DNA of 64,000 nucleotides from Sphingomonas kyeonggiensis (GTDB lineage Bacteria > Pseudomonadota > Alphaproteobacteria > Sphingomonadales > Sphingomonadaceae). This document shows positions 16,666 through 25,698 of the stretch, piece by piece. How positions within the stretch are numbered: position 1 is the stretch's first letter; each line of letters begins with the position of its first letter. Position numbers and translations under genes: made by a program. The notes beneath the pieces are model-generated. The model was not told where the DNA came from, searched no databases, and saw only the letters and a list, made by a program, of their open reading frames with translations. The stretch lies in contig NZ_JACHLN010000003.1 in NCBI RefSeq assembly GCF_014204495.1, forward strand, positions 558,001 through 622,000. Direction: 5' to 3'.

Positions 16666-18446
16666 AGGACCCTGAGCAGGAGATGGAAAGTGGCGCCCCC
16701 ATCCGGGCCGGGCGCATAGACGATATCGCCGCCGAACTCGCGGGCGATATCGCGGGCGATGGCGAGGCCGAGCCCAAGCCCGCCCTCCTTCGCCGAAGTG
16801 AAGGGGGAGAACAGCGTATCCGCGATCTCCGGCGCGACCCCTGGACCGTTGTCGATCACCGAAAGCCGGGCGACATCGCCGTCGCGCGCGCCCTCGACCA
16901 GGATCCTGGCTTCGCGGCTCCCCTGCACGGCATCGAGGGCGTTCTGGAGCAAGTTGATCAGGATCTGCTCGAGCCGGATGCGGTCACCCCGCACCGCCAG
17001 CTGGCGCTGAGCCTTGGAAACCTTGACCGTTACCACGCCGCGGGCGCGCTCGCCGAGCAGCAGCAGCGTGCCGTCGAGCACCGAGCCCAGCTCGGCGCTG
17101 CCCTCGACCGGCGTCTTGCGACGGGCAAAGGCGCGCAGTTCCGAGGTTATCGTGCCGATCCGCTCGGTGAGCGAGACGATCTGCTTGAGATTGGCGCGGG
17201 CCTTGTCGACCGCCGAACGATCGAGGAAGGTCTCGGCATTCTCGGCGAAGCTGCGGATCGCCGCTACCGGCTGGTTGATCTCATGCGCCACGCCGGCGGT
17301 GATCTGGCCGAGCGAACCGAGCCGGCTGGCCTGGGCCAGTTCCTCCCGCGCGGCACGATAACGGCGATCGGCCTCGGCGCGCTCCTCGGACTCGACGATC
17401 AGCTGCGCATTGGCCTCGCGCAGCTCGACGGTACGGCGCTCGACCTCGGCTTCGAGCCGGGCCTGGTGGTGGCGCTGGAGGCGGCGCTTCTCGGCTGAGC
17501 GCAATGCGAAGCCGGCGAGCATGCCGGCGGCGAGCAGGATCGCCAGCGCGATCAGCAGCGCCTGGGTGCGCGCGGCGGCGAGCGGCGGATCCAGCGGCGC
17601 AAGATGGACGAGATGCGCCCCGGCAAGCTGCGCCGGCTCGGCGGCGGCGCGATAGCGTTGTGCCTTGCCGCTGGCCTCGACGCGCGCATTGGCACCGTCG
17701 ATCGTCAGCGGTGCGCGCCGGGGCGGGCCGGCGCCGAACTGAAGCGTGCGACGCGCATCGGCCAGAGTCGCGGCGTCGAGCGCCTGGGTCGCCTTGAAGC
17801 GCCAGTCGCGGATCGAAGTGACCAGGATCACGCCGTGCGCGTCGGTGACGACGGTGATGCCGGGCGCGCGCGCCCAGGCCGCCTCGACATCGTCGAACTC
17901 GACCTTGACCACCACTACGCCGAGCGCCTGTCCGTTCCGGTCTACCCGGCGCGCGAGGTAAAGGCCGGGGCGGCCGCTGATCGTGCCGAGCGCGAACAGT
18001 TCCGAGGCGCCGCGCTCCATCGCGTCGCGGAAATAGGGGCGGAAGCCATATTGCTGGCCGACAAAGCTGGTCGGCAGCCGCCAGTTGCTCGCCGCCACCG
18101 TGCGCCCCTTGCGATCGATCGCGTAGATGGCGGCGGCATCGGTGCGCGCCGCAAGCAGCTCGAGCGTCTCGTTCAGCCGGCGCTCGGCATCGGGATCGCC
18201 GCCGCGCAGCGCCGGGGCGATCTCGGGATTCTCGCTGAGCACCAGCGGCAGGAGGCGGAACTTCTGCAGCTCGGAATTGAGCAGCCCGACATGCGCGCGT
18301 GCGGTCTGCTGGGCGACGGCGTCGGCCGAGCCGCGCGCCTGCCCGTTCGCCCAGCGGCTGCCCGCCCAGGCGAGCAGCAGGATCGCCGCGAGCGTGATGC
18401 CGGCAAGCGCCAGGTTGCGGCGGCGGAGAAGGGCTGCGGGACTCAT
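16662..18446 (-). CDS. dctB: DctB-like sensor histidine kinase for C4-dicarboxylates
   Basis: About 594 residues. TM1 (LALAGITLAAILLLAW) and a periplasmic tandem-PAS/Cache sensor (about 40-290, with SNWRLPTSFVGQQYGFRPYF typical of DctB) precede TM2 (TQALLIALAILLAAGMLAGFAL). A coiled coil follows, then the H-box ITAGVAHEINQPVAAIRSFAENA and ATPase motifs (LLQNALDAV, DNGPGV, GLGLGLAIARDI). The frame is open to GTG 18464, but that codon lies inside a palindromic regulator site; ATG 18446 leaves the site intergenic, so I prefer it. It should sense succinate, malate or fumarate and phosphorylate the DctD-like regulator encoded by the overlapping gene. Confidence 0.9.
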   Translation of the reverse strand: MSPAALLRRRNLALAGITLAAILLLAWAGSRWANGQARGSADAVAQQTARAHVGLLNSELQKFRLLPLVLSENPEIAPALRGGDPDAERRLNETLELLAARTDAAAIYAIDRKGRTVAASNWRLPTSFVGQQYGFRPYFRDAMERGASELFALGTISGRPGLYLARRVDRNGQALGVVVVKVEFDDVEAAWARAPGITVVTDAHGVILVTSIRDWRFKATQALDAATLADARRTLQFGAGPPRRAPLTIDGANARVEASGKAQRYRAAAEPAQLAGAHLVHLAPLDPPLAAARTQALLIALAILLAAGMLAGFALRSAEKRRLQRHHQARLEAEVERRTVELREANAQLIVESEERAEADRRYRAAREELAQASRLGSLGQITAGVAHEINQPVAAIRSFAENAETFLDRSAVDKARANLKQIVSLTERIGTITSELRAFARRKTPVEGSAELGSVLDGTLLLLGERARGVVTVKVSKAQRQLAVRGDRIRLEQILINLLQNALDAVQGSREARILVEGARDGDVARLSVIDNGPGVAPEIADTLFSPFTSAKEGGLGLGLAIARDIAREFGGDIVYAPGPDGGATFHLLLRVL

Positions 18447-18447
18447 T

Positions 18448-18465
18448 TGTGCGGATTGTCGCACA
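18448..18465. promoter_or_regulatory. DctD-type upstream activator site 1
   Basis: TGTGCGGATTGTCGCACA is an 18-bp palindrome (perfect 6-bp arms). From memory it closely resembles the rhizobial DctD site, roughly TGTGCGG-N4-CCGCACA. It lies just before the preferred dctB start. Confidence 0.75.
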
Positions 18466-18479
18466 TTTCAGCGGGACTC

Positions 18480-18497
18480 CGCGCGGAATTTCGCACA
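18480..18497. promoter_or_regulatory. DctD-type upstream activator site 2
   Basis: CGCGCGGAATTTCGCACA shares the layout of site 1, 32 bp away centre to centre (about three helical turns). Tandem sites at such spacing are typical for cooperative DctD binding. A further GCAC-N6-GTGC follows at 18493-18506. Confidence 0.7.
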
Positions 18498-18517
18498 TTT
18501 CCGTGCAAAGCGACAAC

Positions 18518-18546
18518 GGTGACCGACAGCTGAATCCAGATAATTC
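18518..18546 (+). promoter_or_regulatory. Tentative sigma-70-like promoter for dctA
   Basis: GGTGAC-N17-TAATTC lies just downstream of the two DctD-type sites. I found no GG-N10-GC sigma-54 element with good flanks in the dctA leader. The match to -35/-10 consensus is only moderate. Confidence 0.35.
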
Positions 18547-18663
18547 AAATACTTATCCCGCAGATTCCGAAGTGCTGGAGAGCCGCAACGGGAAGGATAA
18601 GGTGCACGACCAAGGCCCCGACACAAGAGGCTGCGCGCCATCCAGGCGCGGACAGAGGAGAGT

Positions 18664-20007
18664 ATGATCATCCAGTCGATCCCCGACGGGCAGCCCATGG
18701 CTGCTCGCAAGCCATTCTATCATCACCTCTATTTCCAGGTGTTGGTGGCGATCGCGCTGGGCGTGACGCTCGGCCATTTCTGGCCGTCGGTGGGCGAATC
18801 GTTCAAGCCGCTGGGCGACGGCTTCATCAAGCTGGTGAAGATGGTGATCGCTCCGGTGATCTTCCTCACCGTGGTGAGCGGCATCGCCGGCATGCGCGAG
18901 CTGGGCTCGGTCGGCCGGGTCGCGGCCAAGGCTTTCGGCTATTTCCTGTTCTTCTCGACGCTGGCGCTGATCATCGGCCTGGTCGTCGCCAATGTCGTCC
19001 AGCCCGGTGCGGGGATGAACATCGATCCGCGCACCCTCGATGGCAGCGCGGTCGCCGGCTATGCGCACCAGGCGCATGAGACGACCGTGATCGGCTTCCT
19101 GATGTCGATCATCCCGACCACCCTGGCATCGGCGCTGACCGAAGGCTCGATCCTCCAGACGCTGTTCGTCGCGGTGCTGTTCGGCATCGCGATGGTGCTG
19201 GTCGGCAAGCCGGCCGAGCCGGTGCTCGACCTGGTCGAGCGGATCGCGCTGATCGTGTTCCGCATCGTCGGCATGCTGATGCGGCTGGCGCCGTTCGGCG
19301 CGTTCGGCGCGATGGCTTTCACGATCGGCAAGTACGGCGTCGAGTCGCTGGGCAACCTCGCCTGGCTGGTCGGCACCTTCTACGCGACCTCGCTGTTCTT
19401 CGTGCTGGTCGTGCTCGGCGCGGTCTGCTGGTTCAACGGCTTCTCGATCTTCAAGCTGCTGCGCTTCCTCAAGGCCGAGCTGCTGCTGGTGCTCGGTACC
19501 TCCTCGTCGGAAGCAGCCCTGCCCAGCCTGATCGCCAAGCTGGAAGGTGCGGGCTGCGAGAAGGGCGTAGTCGGGCTGGTCGTGCCCACCGGCTATTCGT
19601 TCAACCTCGACGGCACCAACATCTACATGACGCTCGCCGCGCTGTTCATCGCGCAGGCCTGCGGCGTGCACCTTAGCTGGGGCGAGCAGATCCTGCTGGT
19701 CCTCGTCTCGATGCTCAGCTCGAAGGGTGCTGCGGGCGTGACCGGCGCCGGGTTCATCACGCTGGCGGCGACGCTGTCGATCGTGCCGAGCGTGCCGGTG
19801 GCGGGCATGACGCTGATCCTGGGCGTGGACCGCTTCATGAGCGAGTGCCGCAGCCTCACCAATTTCGTCGGCAACGCGGTGGCGGCGATCGTCGTCGCGC
19901 GCTGGGAAAACAAGCTCGATCGGGAGGCGCTCGACGCCGCCCTCTCGGGTCGCAGCATTTCAAAATCAGAAGACCTAGAACAAATGGAACAGGGAGAGAG
20001 GGCATGA
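18664..20007 (+). CDS. dctA: C4-dicarboxylate/proton symporter DctA
   Basis: A 447-residue inner-membrane transporter of the DAACS family. It has the expected hydrophobic segments, the Ser-rich re-entrant loop [16 protein letters not shown], the motif [26 protein letters not shown] (split here into [11 protein letters not shown] and [12 protein letters not shown]) and the cation-site region [20 protein letters not shown]. It imports succinate, malate and fumarate. The start ATG 18664 follows GAGGAG. The divergent dctBD genes and the palindromic sites upstream indicate control by that system. Its stop overlaps the start of the next TBDR by ATGA, so the two are translationally coupled, which is an unusual partner for DctA. 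Confidence 0.95.
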   Translation: MIIQSIPDGQPMAARKPFYHHLYFQVLVAIALGVTLGHFWPSVGESFKPLGDGFIKLVKMVIAPVIFLTVVSGIAGMRELGSVGRVAAKAFGYFLFFSTLALIIGLVVANVVQPGAGMNIDPRTLDGSAVAGYAHQAHETTVIGFLMSIIPTTLASALTEGSILQTLFVAVLFGIAMVLVGKPAEPVLDLVERIALIVFRIVGMLMRLAPFGAFGAMAFTIGKYGVESLGNLAWLVGTFYATSLFFVLVVLGAVCWFNGFSIFKLLRFLKAELLLVLGTSSSEAALPSLIAKLEGAGCEKGVVGLVVPTGYSFNLDGTNIYMTLAALFIAQACGVHLSWGEQILLVLVSMLSSKGAAGVTGAGFITLAATLSIVPSVPVAGMTLILGVDRFMSECRSLTNFVGNAVAAIVVARWENKLDREALDAALSGRSISKSEDLEQMEQGERA

Positions 20008-23000
20008 AGAAGGGATATGGGCGTATCGCCTTGACCGCGGGCAGCGCGCTGGGCGTGCTGATGCTCGCACAGGCGGCGCATGCGCAGGACGCGGCGGCGC
20101 TGGCCAGCCAGGAGGCGCCGGCCGCGCAGGAAGGCAATGAGAAGACCGACGAGATCGTCGTGGTCGGCACCCAGATCCGCGGCGCCAGCACCACCGCGGC
20201 GCTGCCCGTCTCGGTGCTCGACGCCAACCAGATCGACGCCACCGGCGCGCTTTCGGGCGACGAGCTGTTCCGCTCGATCCCGCAGGCCGGCGATGTGAGC
20301 TTCAACGAGTCGAACAACCCGCAGACCAGCAACGCGGCGCGCGGCGACGTCAATTCGATCAACCTGCGCAACCTGGGCGTAGGCAACACGCTGGTGCTGC
20401 TCAACGGCCGCCGCCTGGTGAGCCACCCGACCAGCCAGGCCGGCGACGGCAATGTGCCTGTGCTCGGCTACAACGCCAATTCGCTGCCGGTCGCCGGCAT
20501 CCAGCGGCTCGAGATCCTGCGCGACGGCGCCGCCGCCATCTATGGCTCGGACGCGGTGGCGGGCGTGGTCAACACGGTCACCAGGAACAATATCGACGGC
20601 GGCTCGCTCGACATCCGCTATGGCGGGGCCGAGGGCACGCATCGCCGCGAATTCCAGGTGACCGGCACCGTCGGCAGCAACTTCGCGGAAGGGCGTGGCA
20701 ACATCTCGCTCTATGTCGACTATACCCACCGCACGGCGCAGCTGGCCGAGGACCAGCCCTATACGGCGACGGACAACCTCATGTCCTATTTCGCCAATGA
20801 TCCCGCCTATGCCGGCAACCTGACCGCCGACGGTCGCGCCACCCAGTCGCCCTGGGCCAATCTCGCCGTGGTCAACGGGCCCGGCACCATCCGCCGCAAC
20901 CCGGGCAACCAGGCGCTGACCTCCTCGGCCGGCGCCTTCCACACCCAGTCGACCGCCAATGCCGGCTGCCTGGTGACGATCAGCGCCGATACCTGCTTCG
21001 GCACCGGCACCCGTGCCACGGCTACGACGCTGCGTTCGGAGCGATTCGATACGCGGCCGGGGACCACGGTTTCGCCGACGATCGAGCGCTATAACAGCTT
21101 CGCCAGCGCGCATTACGACATCTCGGACAGCGTCACCGTCTATGGCGAGGCGGGTTTCTATTACGCGGAGACGCACCGCATCCAGCCGCCGACGATCAAC
21201 CTCAACGCGATCGTGATCCCGGCTTCCAACTATTGGAACCCGTTCGGCCCGACCACCTTCAACGGCGTCGCCAACCCGAACCGCATCGCCGGCCTGACCA
21301 ACGTGCCCGCCGCCGGCCTGGCGGTGCGCCTGTCCACCTATCGCTTCGTCGATGCCGGACAGCAGGAAGTCGATGTCACCAACTGGCAGTCGCGCTTCCT
21401 GGGCGGCGTGAAGGGCCAGATCGGCAGCTTCGATTTCGACAGCGCGATCCTCTATTCGGAAGCCGAGGCGACCGACGTCTCGAACGCGATCAACATGACC
21501 GCGCTCCAGCGCAACCTCGCCCTCTCCACACCCGAGGCGTACAACCCCTTCAGCGGCGGCTGCGCGGCGACGCCGAGCGTCGGCGACTGCTCGCCCGCCT
21601 CGGGCACCACGATCGACTCGTTCCAGTTCGACCTGAAGCGCCGGTCCAAGACCACGCTCGCACTGGCTGATTTCAAGGTGTCGAACGGGCGCCTGCTCGC
21701 CCTGCCGGGCGGAAACCTGGGCGCGGCGTTCGGCATCGAGGGCCGCCGCGAGACGCAGCGCGACGACCGCGATCCCAACCTCAACGGCTCGATCGGCTTC
21801 GTCGACATGGTGACCGGCGAGACCAACCTCTCCAACGTCGCCGCCGTCAGCCCGACGCCGAGCACCAGGGGCGCCCGCACCGTCTTCTCGGCCTTCGCCG
21901 AACTCGCCGTGCCGGTGGTCTCGCCCGAGATGCACGTGCCGCTGATCCATCGCCTCGATGTACAGCTCGCCGGACGCTACGAGCATTACAGCGACTTCGG
22001 ATCGGTGGCGAAGCCCAAGATCGCCGCGGCCTGGGACCTGGTCGACGGCCTGCGCATCCGCGGTTCCTGGTCGCAGGGCTTCCGCGCACCGAACCTCGAG
22101 CAGACCAACACCGTCGCCTATTCACGCCTCAATTCGAACACCGACTATTATCGCTGCGAGGCCGATTTGCGCGCCGGCCGCATCGCCAGCTACGGCGCCT
22201 GCTCGCGCGGCATCAGCTACTCGATCTTCGTCAGCGGCAATCCGAACCTGAAGCCGGAGAGCAGCACCAGCTGGACCATCGGCACCGTGCTCCAGCCCAA
22301 GTTCATTCCGGAGAGCGCCGGACGGCTGACGCTGACCGCCGATTTCTGGTCGATCAAGCAGACCGGCATCGTCGGCCAGTTCGGCGCGCAGAACGCGCTG
22401 GTGCTCGATTATCTCCTGCGCCTGCAGGGATCGAGCAACCCGAACGTGATCCGCGCCGCGCCGACCGCGGACGACACCCCGGTCTTCGCCGGCACCGGCC
22501 TGGCCCCGGCGGGCGCGGTGACCCGGATCAACGACCAGTTCGTCAACCTGCTGCCGCAGACGGTGCAGGGCATCGACGTCGCGCTGCTCTACAATGTCCG
22601 CACCGGCATCGGTAAGTTCGACCTGGCGATCAACGGCGCACGGCTGACCAAGTTCTCGCGCGATACCCCGCCGGCGGTGCAGGCGCTGTTCGACGCACGC
22701 GAAGCCGGGCAGATCAACGCCGCCACCCCGCTCACCGATGCGAGCGACCTGATCCAGGATCGGGGCAAGCCCAAGTGGCGAGTCACCGGCTCGCTCACCT
22801 GGTCGAAGAGCGGCTTCCAGGTCGGTGCCTTCGCCAATTATATCGGCACGGTCTACGACACCAACTTCCTCGACGCGAACGGCAACCCGTACAAGCTCGA
22901 GGGCCAGGTGACGTTCAACCTCTACACCCAATATCGCTTCAAGGGCGGGCTGGGCGACGATACGCGGCTTCGCGTCGGCGTGCGCAACCTGTTCGACAAG

Positions 23001-23090
23001 CAGCCCCCGATCACCGCCGACGGCTATCTGGGCTCGCTCTACAGCCCCTATGGCCGCTATTGGTACGTGACGCTCGGTACGAGGTTCTGA
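20004..23090 (+). CDS. TonB-dependent receptor coupled to dctA
   Basis: A 1028-residue outer-membrane receptor. A signal peptide ([20 protein letters not shown], cleavage near AHAQ) is followed by a TonB-box-like [10 protein letters not shown]. The plug domain (about 60-190) has [19 protein letters not shown] and [18 protein letters not shown], and a 22-strand barrel ends in [10 protein letters not shown] with the terminal Phe typical of outer-membrane proteins. ATG 20004 overlaps the dctA stop by 4 bp, and the next gene overlaps by 1 bp. The ligand is unknown. The operon suggests a dicarboxylate-related compound, for example an ester or a metal-organic acid complex released by the downstream hydrolase. 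Confidence 0.95.
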   Translation: MKKGYGRIALTAGSALGVLMLAQAAHAQDAAALASQEAPAAQEGNEKTDEIVVVGTQIRGASTTAALPVSVLDANQIDATGALSGDELFRSIPQAGDVSFNESNNPQTSNAARGDVNSINLRNLGVGNTLVLLNGRRLVSHPTSQAGDGNVPVLGYNANSLPVAGIQRLEILRDGAAAIYGSDAVAGVVNTVTRNNIDGGSLDIRYGGAEGTHRREFQVTGTVGSNFAEGRGNISLYVDYTHRTAQLAEDQPYTATDNLMSYFANDPAYAGNLTADGRATQSPWANLAVVNGPGTIRRNPGNQALTSSAGAFHTQSTANAGCLVTISADTCFGTGTRATATTLRSERFDTRPGTTVSPTIERYNSFASAHYDISDSVTVYGEAGFYYAETHRIQPPTINLNAIVIPASNYWNPFGPTTFNGVANPNRIAGLTNVPAAGLAVRLSTYRFVDAGQQEVDVTNWQSRFLGGVKGQIGSFDFDSAILYSEAEATDVSNAINMTALQRNLALSTPEAYNPFSGGCAATPSVGDCSPASGTTIDSFQFDLKRRSKTTLALADFKVSNGRLLALPGGNLGAAFGIEGRRETQRDDRDPNLNGSIGFVDMVTGETNLSNVAAVSPTPSTRGARTVFSAFAELAVPVVSPEMHVPLIHRLDVQLAGRYEHYSDFGSVAKPKIAAAWDLVDGLRIRGSWSQGFRAPNLEQTNTVAYSRLNSNTDYYRCEADLRAGRIASYGACSRGISYSIFVSGNPNLKPESSTSWTIGTVLQPKFIPESAGRLTLTADFWSIKQTGIVGQFGAQNALVLDYLLRLQGSSNPNVIRAAPTADDTPVFAGTGLAPAGAVTRINDQFVNLLPQTVQGIDVALLYNVRTGIGKFDLAINGARLTKFSRDTPPAVQALFDAREAGQINAATPLTDASDLIQDRGKPKWRVTGSLTWSKSGFQVGAFANYIGTVYDTNFLDANGNPYKLEGQVTFNLYTQYRFKGGLGDDTRLRVGVRNLFDKQPPITADGYLGSLYSPYGRYWYVTLGTRF

Positions 23091-24016
23091 TGCGCTTTCT
23101 CCTCTCCCTCCTGGCCACGATGTTCATCGCGGCCAGCCCCGCCTTCGCCCAGGACAAGCTGGGTAAGCCCGAAGTCTATGCCGTGTGGCCGGGCAACCCG
23201 CCCGGCCACGGCAAGCCGACGGGCCCGGAAAAGGTGGGCAACGAGGGAGGGCAGACCGGCTCCTGGTCGAACATCTCGGAGCCGCGCTACGAAGTCTACC
23301 GCCCCACCCACCCCAATGGCGCAGCGGCACTGCTGCTGGGTGGCGGCGGTTACTTCCGCATCCAGATCGGCTCGGCCAAGGACGTGGCGGCGAAGCTCGC
23401 CGCCGCCGGCATCACGCCGATCATCCTCTATTACCGCCTGCCGGGCGACGGCTGGAATGCCGATGCTCCCTTCCAGGACGCGCAGCGTACGCTTCGCCTG
23501 CTCAAGGCCGGCGCCAAGCGCTGGGGTCTCGATCCGGCGCGGATCGGCGTGGTCGGCATGTCGGCCGGCGGGCACCTGGCCGGCATGATGGCGACACGCA
23601 GCGATCATGATTTCTATGCCCCGATCGACGATGCCGACAAGCTGAGCGCCGCGCCGGCCTTTGCCGGCATGATCTACCCGGTCGTCTCGATGCGGCCGCC
23701 GATCGACACCACCCAGACCCGGAAGAAGCTGTCGGTGCTGCCCGACTATCGCGACTTCTACTCCGTGGAAGCGCAGGTGGGGCCGACGACTCCGCCGGTG
23801 TTCCTGGCACACGCCGCCGACGATCCGATCGCCAATGTCGAGCATACGCTGCGCATGTTCGGCGCAATGAAGGCTGCCGGGCGGCCGGTGGAGATGCATG
23901 TGTTCGAGAAGGGCGGCCATAGCTGGGGCGCCGGCAAGCCGGGCACGCTGGTGGCGCAGTGGCCAGAGCTGTTTCTTGCCTGGCTTCGCGAGCACCAGCT
24001 CATCTCCGGCCGGTGA
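23090..24016 (+). CDS. Exported alpha/beta hydrolase (esterase, BD-FAE/acetylxylan-esterase-like)
   Basis: A 308-residue protein with a signal peptide ([21 protein letters not shown]). The oxyanion region reads LLLGGGGYFRI, the nucleophile elbow is GMSAGGHLAGMMA (Ser), the probable acid is in HAADDPIANVEH and the His in EKGGHSWGAG. This pattern fits the exported esterases that remove acyl groups from plant sugars or phenolics. It begins in the TGATG of the receptor stop, making a dctA-TBDR-hydrolase operon. A role in cleaving an ester so that its acid part can be taken up by DctA is inference from context. Confidence 0.9.
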   Translation: MRFLLSLLATMFIAASPAFAQDKLGKPEVYAVWPGNPPGHGKPTGPEKVGNEGGQTGSWSNISEPRYEVYRPTHPNGAAALLLGGGGYFRIQIGSAKDVAAKLAAAGITPIILYYRLPGDGWNADAPFQDAQRTLRLLKAGAKRWGLDPARIGVVGMSAGGHLAGMMATRSDHDFYAPIDDADKLSAAPAFAGMIYPVVSMRPPIDTTQTRKKLSVLPDYRDFYSVEAQVGPTTPPVFLAHAADDPIANVEHTLRMFGAMKAAGRPVEMHVFEKGGHSWGAGKPGTLVAQWPELFLAWLREHQLISGR

Positions 24017-24097
24017 TAGCGTTACCACTTGGCAAGGAACCCGGGACAGTCCAGACATTGTGCAATGATCGATTCTTGCACCGTTCCCGATCCATCT

Positions 24098-24126
24098 TGT
24101 CGGGTTTGCGCCGCTCGCTCGTCTAG
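24098..24126 (+). promoter_or_regulatory. Shared ECF-type promoter before the sigma gene
   Basis: TGTCGG (24098-24103), 16 bp, then CGTCTAG (24120-24126). The same spacing and boxes occur before the TBDR at 25624-25652. CGTCTA-like -10 elements are common for ECF sigma factors, so this is a likely autoregulated promoter. Confidence 0.68.
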
Positions 24127-24141
24127 CTAGCGGAAGCGACG

Positions 24142-24618
24142 TTGCGGGACCTTGCGAACATGCTCGCCAAGGCAAAGCGCGCGGTAGTACGGCGCGGCGT
24201 CGCCGAACAGGATGCGGATGAGCTGGTGCAGGAGGCTTTCCTGAGGATCGAGCGCTACGAGCGCGACCGGACCGCCCGCTCGCGCGAGGCGCTGCTGGTG
24301 ACGGCAGCGGTCAATCTCTCGATCGATCGCAAGCGTCGCGATGCGCGCGCGCCGTTCGCCGAGACGCCCGACCTGCACAATATCGCGGACTCGACACCCG
24401 ATCCCGCGCAGATCATGGAACAGCAACGACGGCTTGAACATGCCAAGGCAGGGCTGGAAACACTGCCGGAACGAACCCGCCGTATCCTGCTGCGGCGAAG
24501 GCTGGAAAATGCCAGCTATGCCGAAATTGCGGCCGATGAGGGGATGAGCGTGGCGGCGGTGGAGAAGCAGGTGGCGCGGGCGACGCTCCAGCTGATGCAA
24601 TGGATGGAGGGGTGGTGA
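24142..24618 (+). CDS. FecI-like ECF sigma factor
   Basis: A 158-residue sigma-70 family protein with region 2 (about residues 5-70: EQDADELVQEAFLRIERYER, then LLVTAAVNLSIDRKRRDAR) and region 4 (about 100-155: ETLPERTRRILLRRRLENASYAEIAADEGMS). It is followed by an overlapping FecR-type gene and a receptor with an STN signalling domain, the classic cell-surface signalling arrangement. TTG 24142 has GGAAG at 24132-24136. Because the inferred -10 box ends at 24126, the leader would be very short, so ATG 24160 is a serious alternative start. Confidence 0.9.
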   Translation: MRDLANMLAKAKRAVVRRGVAEQDADELVQEAFLRIERYERDRTARSREALLVTAAVNLSIDRKRRDARAPFAETPDLHNIADSTPDPAQIMEQQRRLEHAKAGLETLPERTRRILLRRRLENASYAEIAADEGMSVAAVEKQVARATLQLMQWMEGW

Positions 24619-25589
24619 GCCAGCCCTATTCCCGCGCATCGGCCGAAGCCGCCGCCTGGCTTGCCCGTCTCCAGGGCGACGCTCGCACGCCCGCGCGCGA
24701 GGCCGCCTTCCAGGATTGGCTGCGCGCCGATCCCGCGCATCAAAGCGCGTTCGAGCGCGCGACCGATATCTGGGCGGACCTGCCCGGCGCCGCGCTGCTG
24801 CTCGACGAGCCACCGGTCCGCGCGGCAAGCACCGCGCCAACGCCGATAGCGGAAGCCCGCGCGCGGTGGCGGCTGCCGCTCCACCAGCTGGCACTCGCGG
24901 CATCGCTGCTCATCGCGGTCGGCATCGGCAGCTTCCTCTGGCTGAGCCGGCCCTCCATCTATTCCACCGCGATCGGCGAGCAGAAGGTCGCGACGCTGGA
25001 GGATGGCAGCCGCATCGCGCTCAACACCGACAGCAGCGTCGAGGTGCGCTATGATCCGGCCCAGCGGCTCGTCGAGCTCGAACATGGCGAGGCGATGTTC
25101 GAAGTCGCGCACAATACCGCCCGCCCCTTCATCGTCCGCGCCGGCGACAAGCAGGTCCGCGCGGTCGGCACCAGCTTCGTGGTGCGGCGCGAGGACAAGG
25201 AAGTGACCGTCATCCTGCTGCAGGGCAAGGTGGTGGTGACCGACATCCGCCCAGCGGTGAAGCGGATCGCCCCCACCTATCTCACCCCTGGCGAACGGCT
25301 GCGCGCGCAGCCCGAAGGCGCCGTGCGGGTCGATGCGCAGCCAGCTGAGATCGCCACCGCCTGGCGCCGCGGCCAGGCGATGTTCTCGGACACGCCGCTG
25401 ATCGACGCGGTTGCCGAGCTGAACCGCTATGGCGGCCCGCGCCTCGTCGTTGACGATCCCCGGCTTGCCACCCTGCGCGTGTCCGGTGTGTTCGCTACCA
25501 ACGACACCGGCGAGTTCGCCCGTGCCGTGGCCGCGCTGCACGGGCTGCGCATCGAGCAGACCGGCCAGACTATGCACATTGTGCGCTGA
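24615..25589 (+). CDS. FecR-like membrane anti-sigma/signal transducer
   Basis: About 324 residues. The N-terminal cytoplasmic DUF4880-type part (SAEAAAWLARLQGDARTPAREAAFQDWL) binds the sigma factor. One membrane helix (LALAASLLIAVGIGSFLWL) follows, then the periplasmic FecR domain (IGEQKVATLEDGSRIALNTDS, GEAMFEVAHNTARPF, VRAVGTSFVVR) and a C-terminal STN-like end (DTGEFARAVAALHGLRIEQ). GTG 24615 overlaps the sigma stop as GTGA and gives a family-like N-terminus; ATG 24600 is an alternative. It should relay ligand occupancy of the receptor encoded downstream to the sigma factor. Confidence 0.92.
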   Translation: MSQPYSRASAEAAAWLARLQGDARTPAREAAFQDWLRADPAHQSAFERATDIWADLPGAALLLDEPPVRAASTAPTPIAEARARWRLPLHQLALAASLLIAVGIGSFLWLSRPSIYSTAIGEQKVATLEDGSRIALNTDSSVEVRYDPAQRLVELEHGEAMFEVAHNTARPFIVRAGDKQVRAVGTSFVVRREDKEVTVILLQGKVVVTDIRPAVKRIAPTYLTPGERLRAQPEGAVRVDAQPAEIATAWRRGQAMFSDTPLIDAVAELNRYGGPRLVVDDPRLATLRVSGVFATNDTGEFARAVAALHGLRIEQTGQTMHIVR

Positions 25590-25623
25590 TTTCAGGCGCG
25601 GTGACATTTTTGTTTCTTTGCCA

Positions 25624-25652
25624 TGTCGGTTTCGCAACGCAGCATCGTCTAG
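25624..25652 (+). promoter_or_regulatory. Shared ECF-type promoter before the signalling TBDR
   Basis: TGTCGG (25624-25629), 16 bp, CGTCTAG (25646-25652): the same boxes and spacer as upstream of the sigma gene. It lies 46 bp before the receptor start. Confidence 0.7.
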
Positions 25653-25698
25653 ACCTGTGAGGGAGTGAGAAAAGGTCGCACTCCCCCGGGGGAAAATC

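Noticed and set aside
18498..18663. A sigma-54 promoter before dctA
   Set aside because: Candidate GG/GC pairs are off by one or more in spacing or have poor flanks. None is convincing, consistent with the missing GAFTGA loop.
19623..21986. A 787-codon antisense frame over dctA and its TBDR
   Set aside because: It is the mirror of two well-supported genes, Arg/Gly/Ala/Asp-rich, with no motif.
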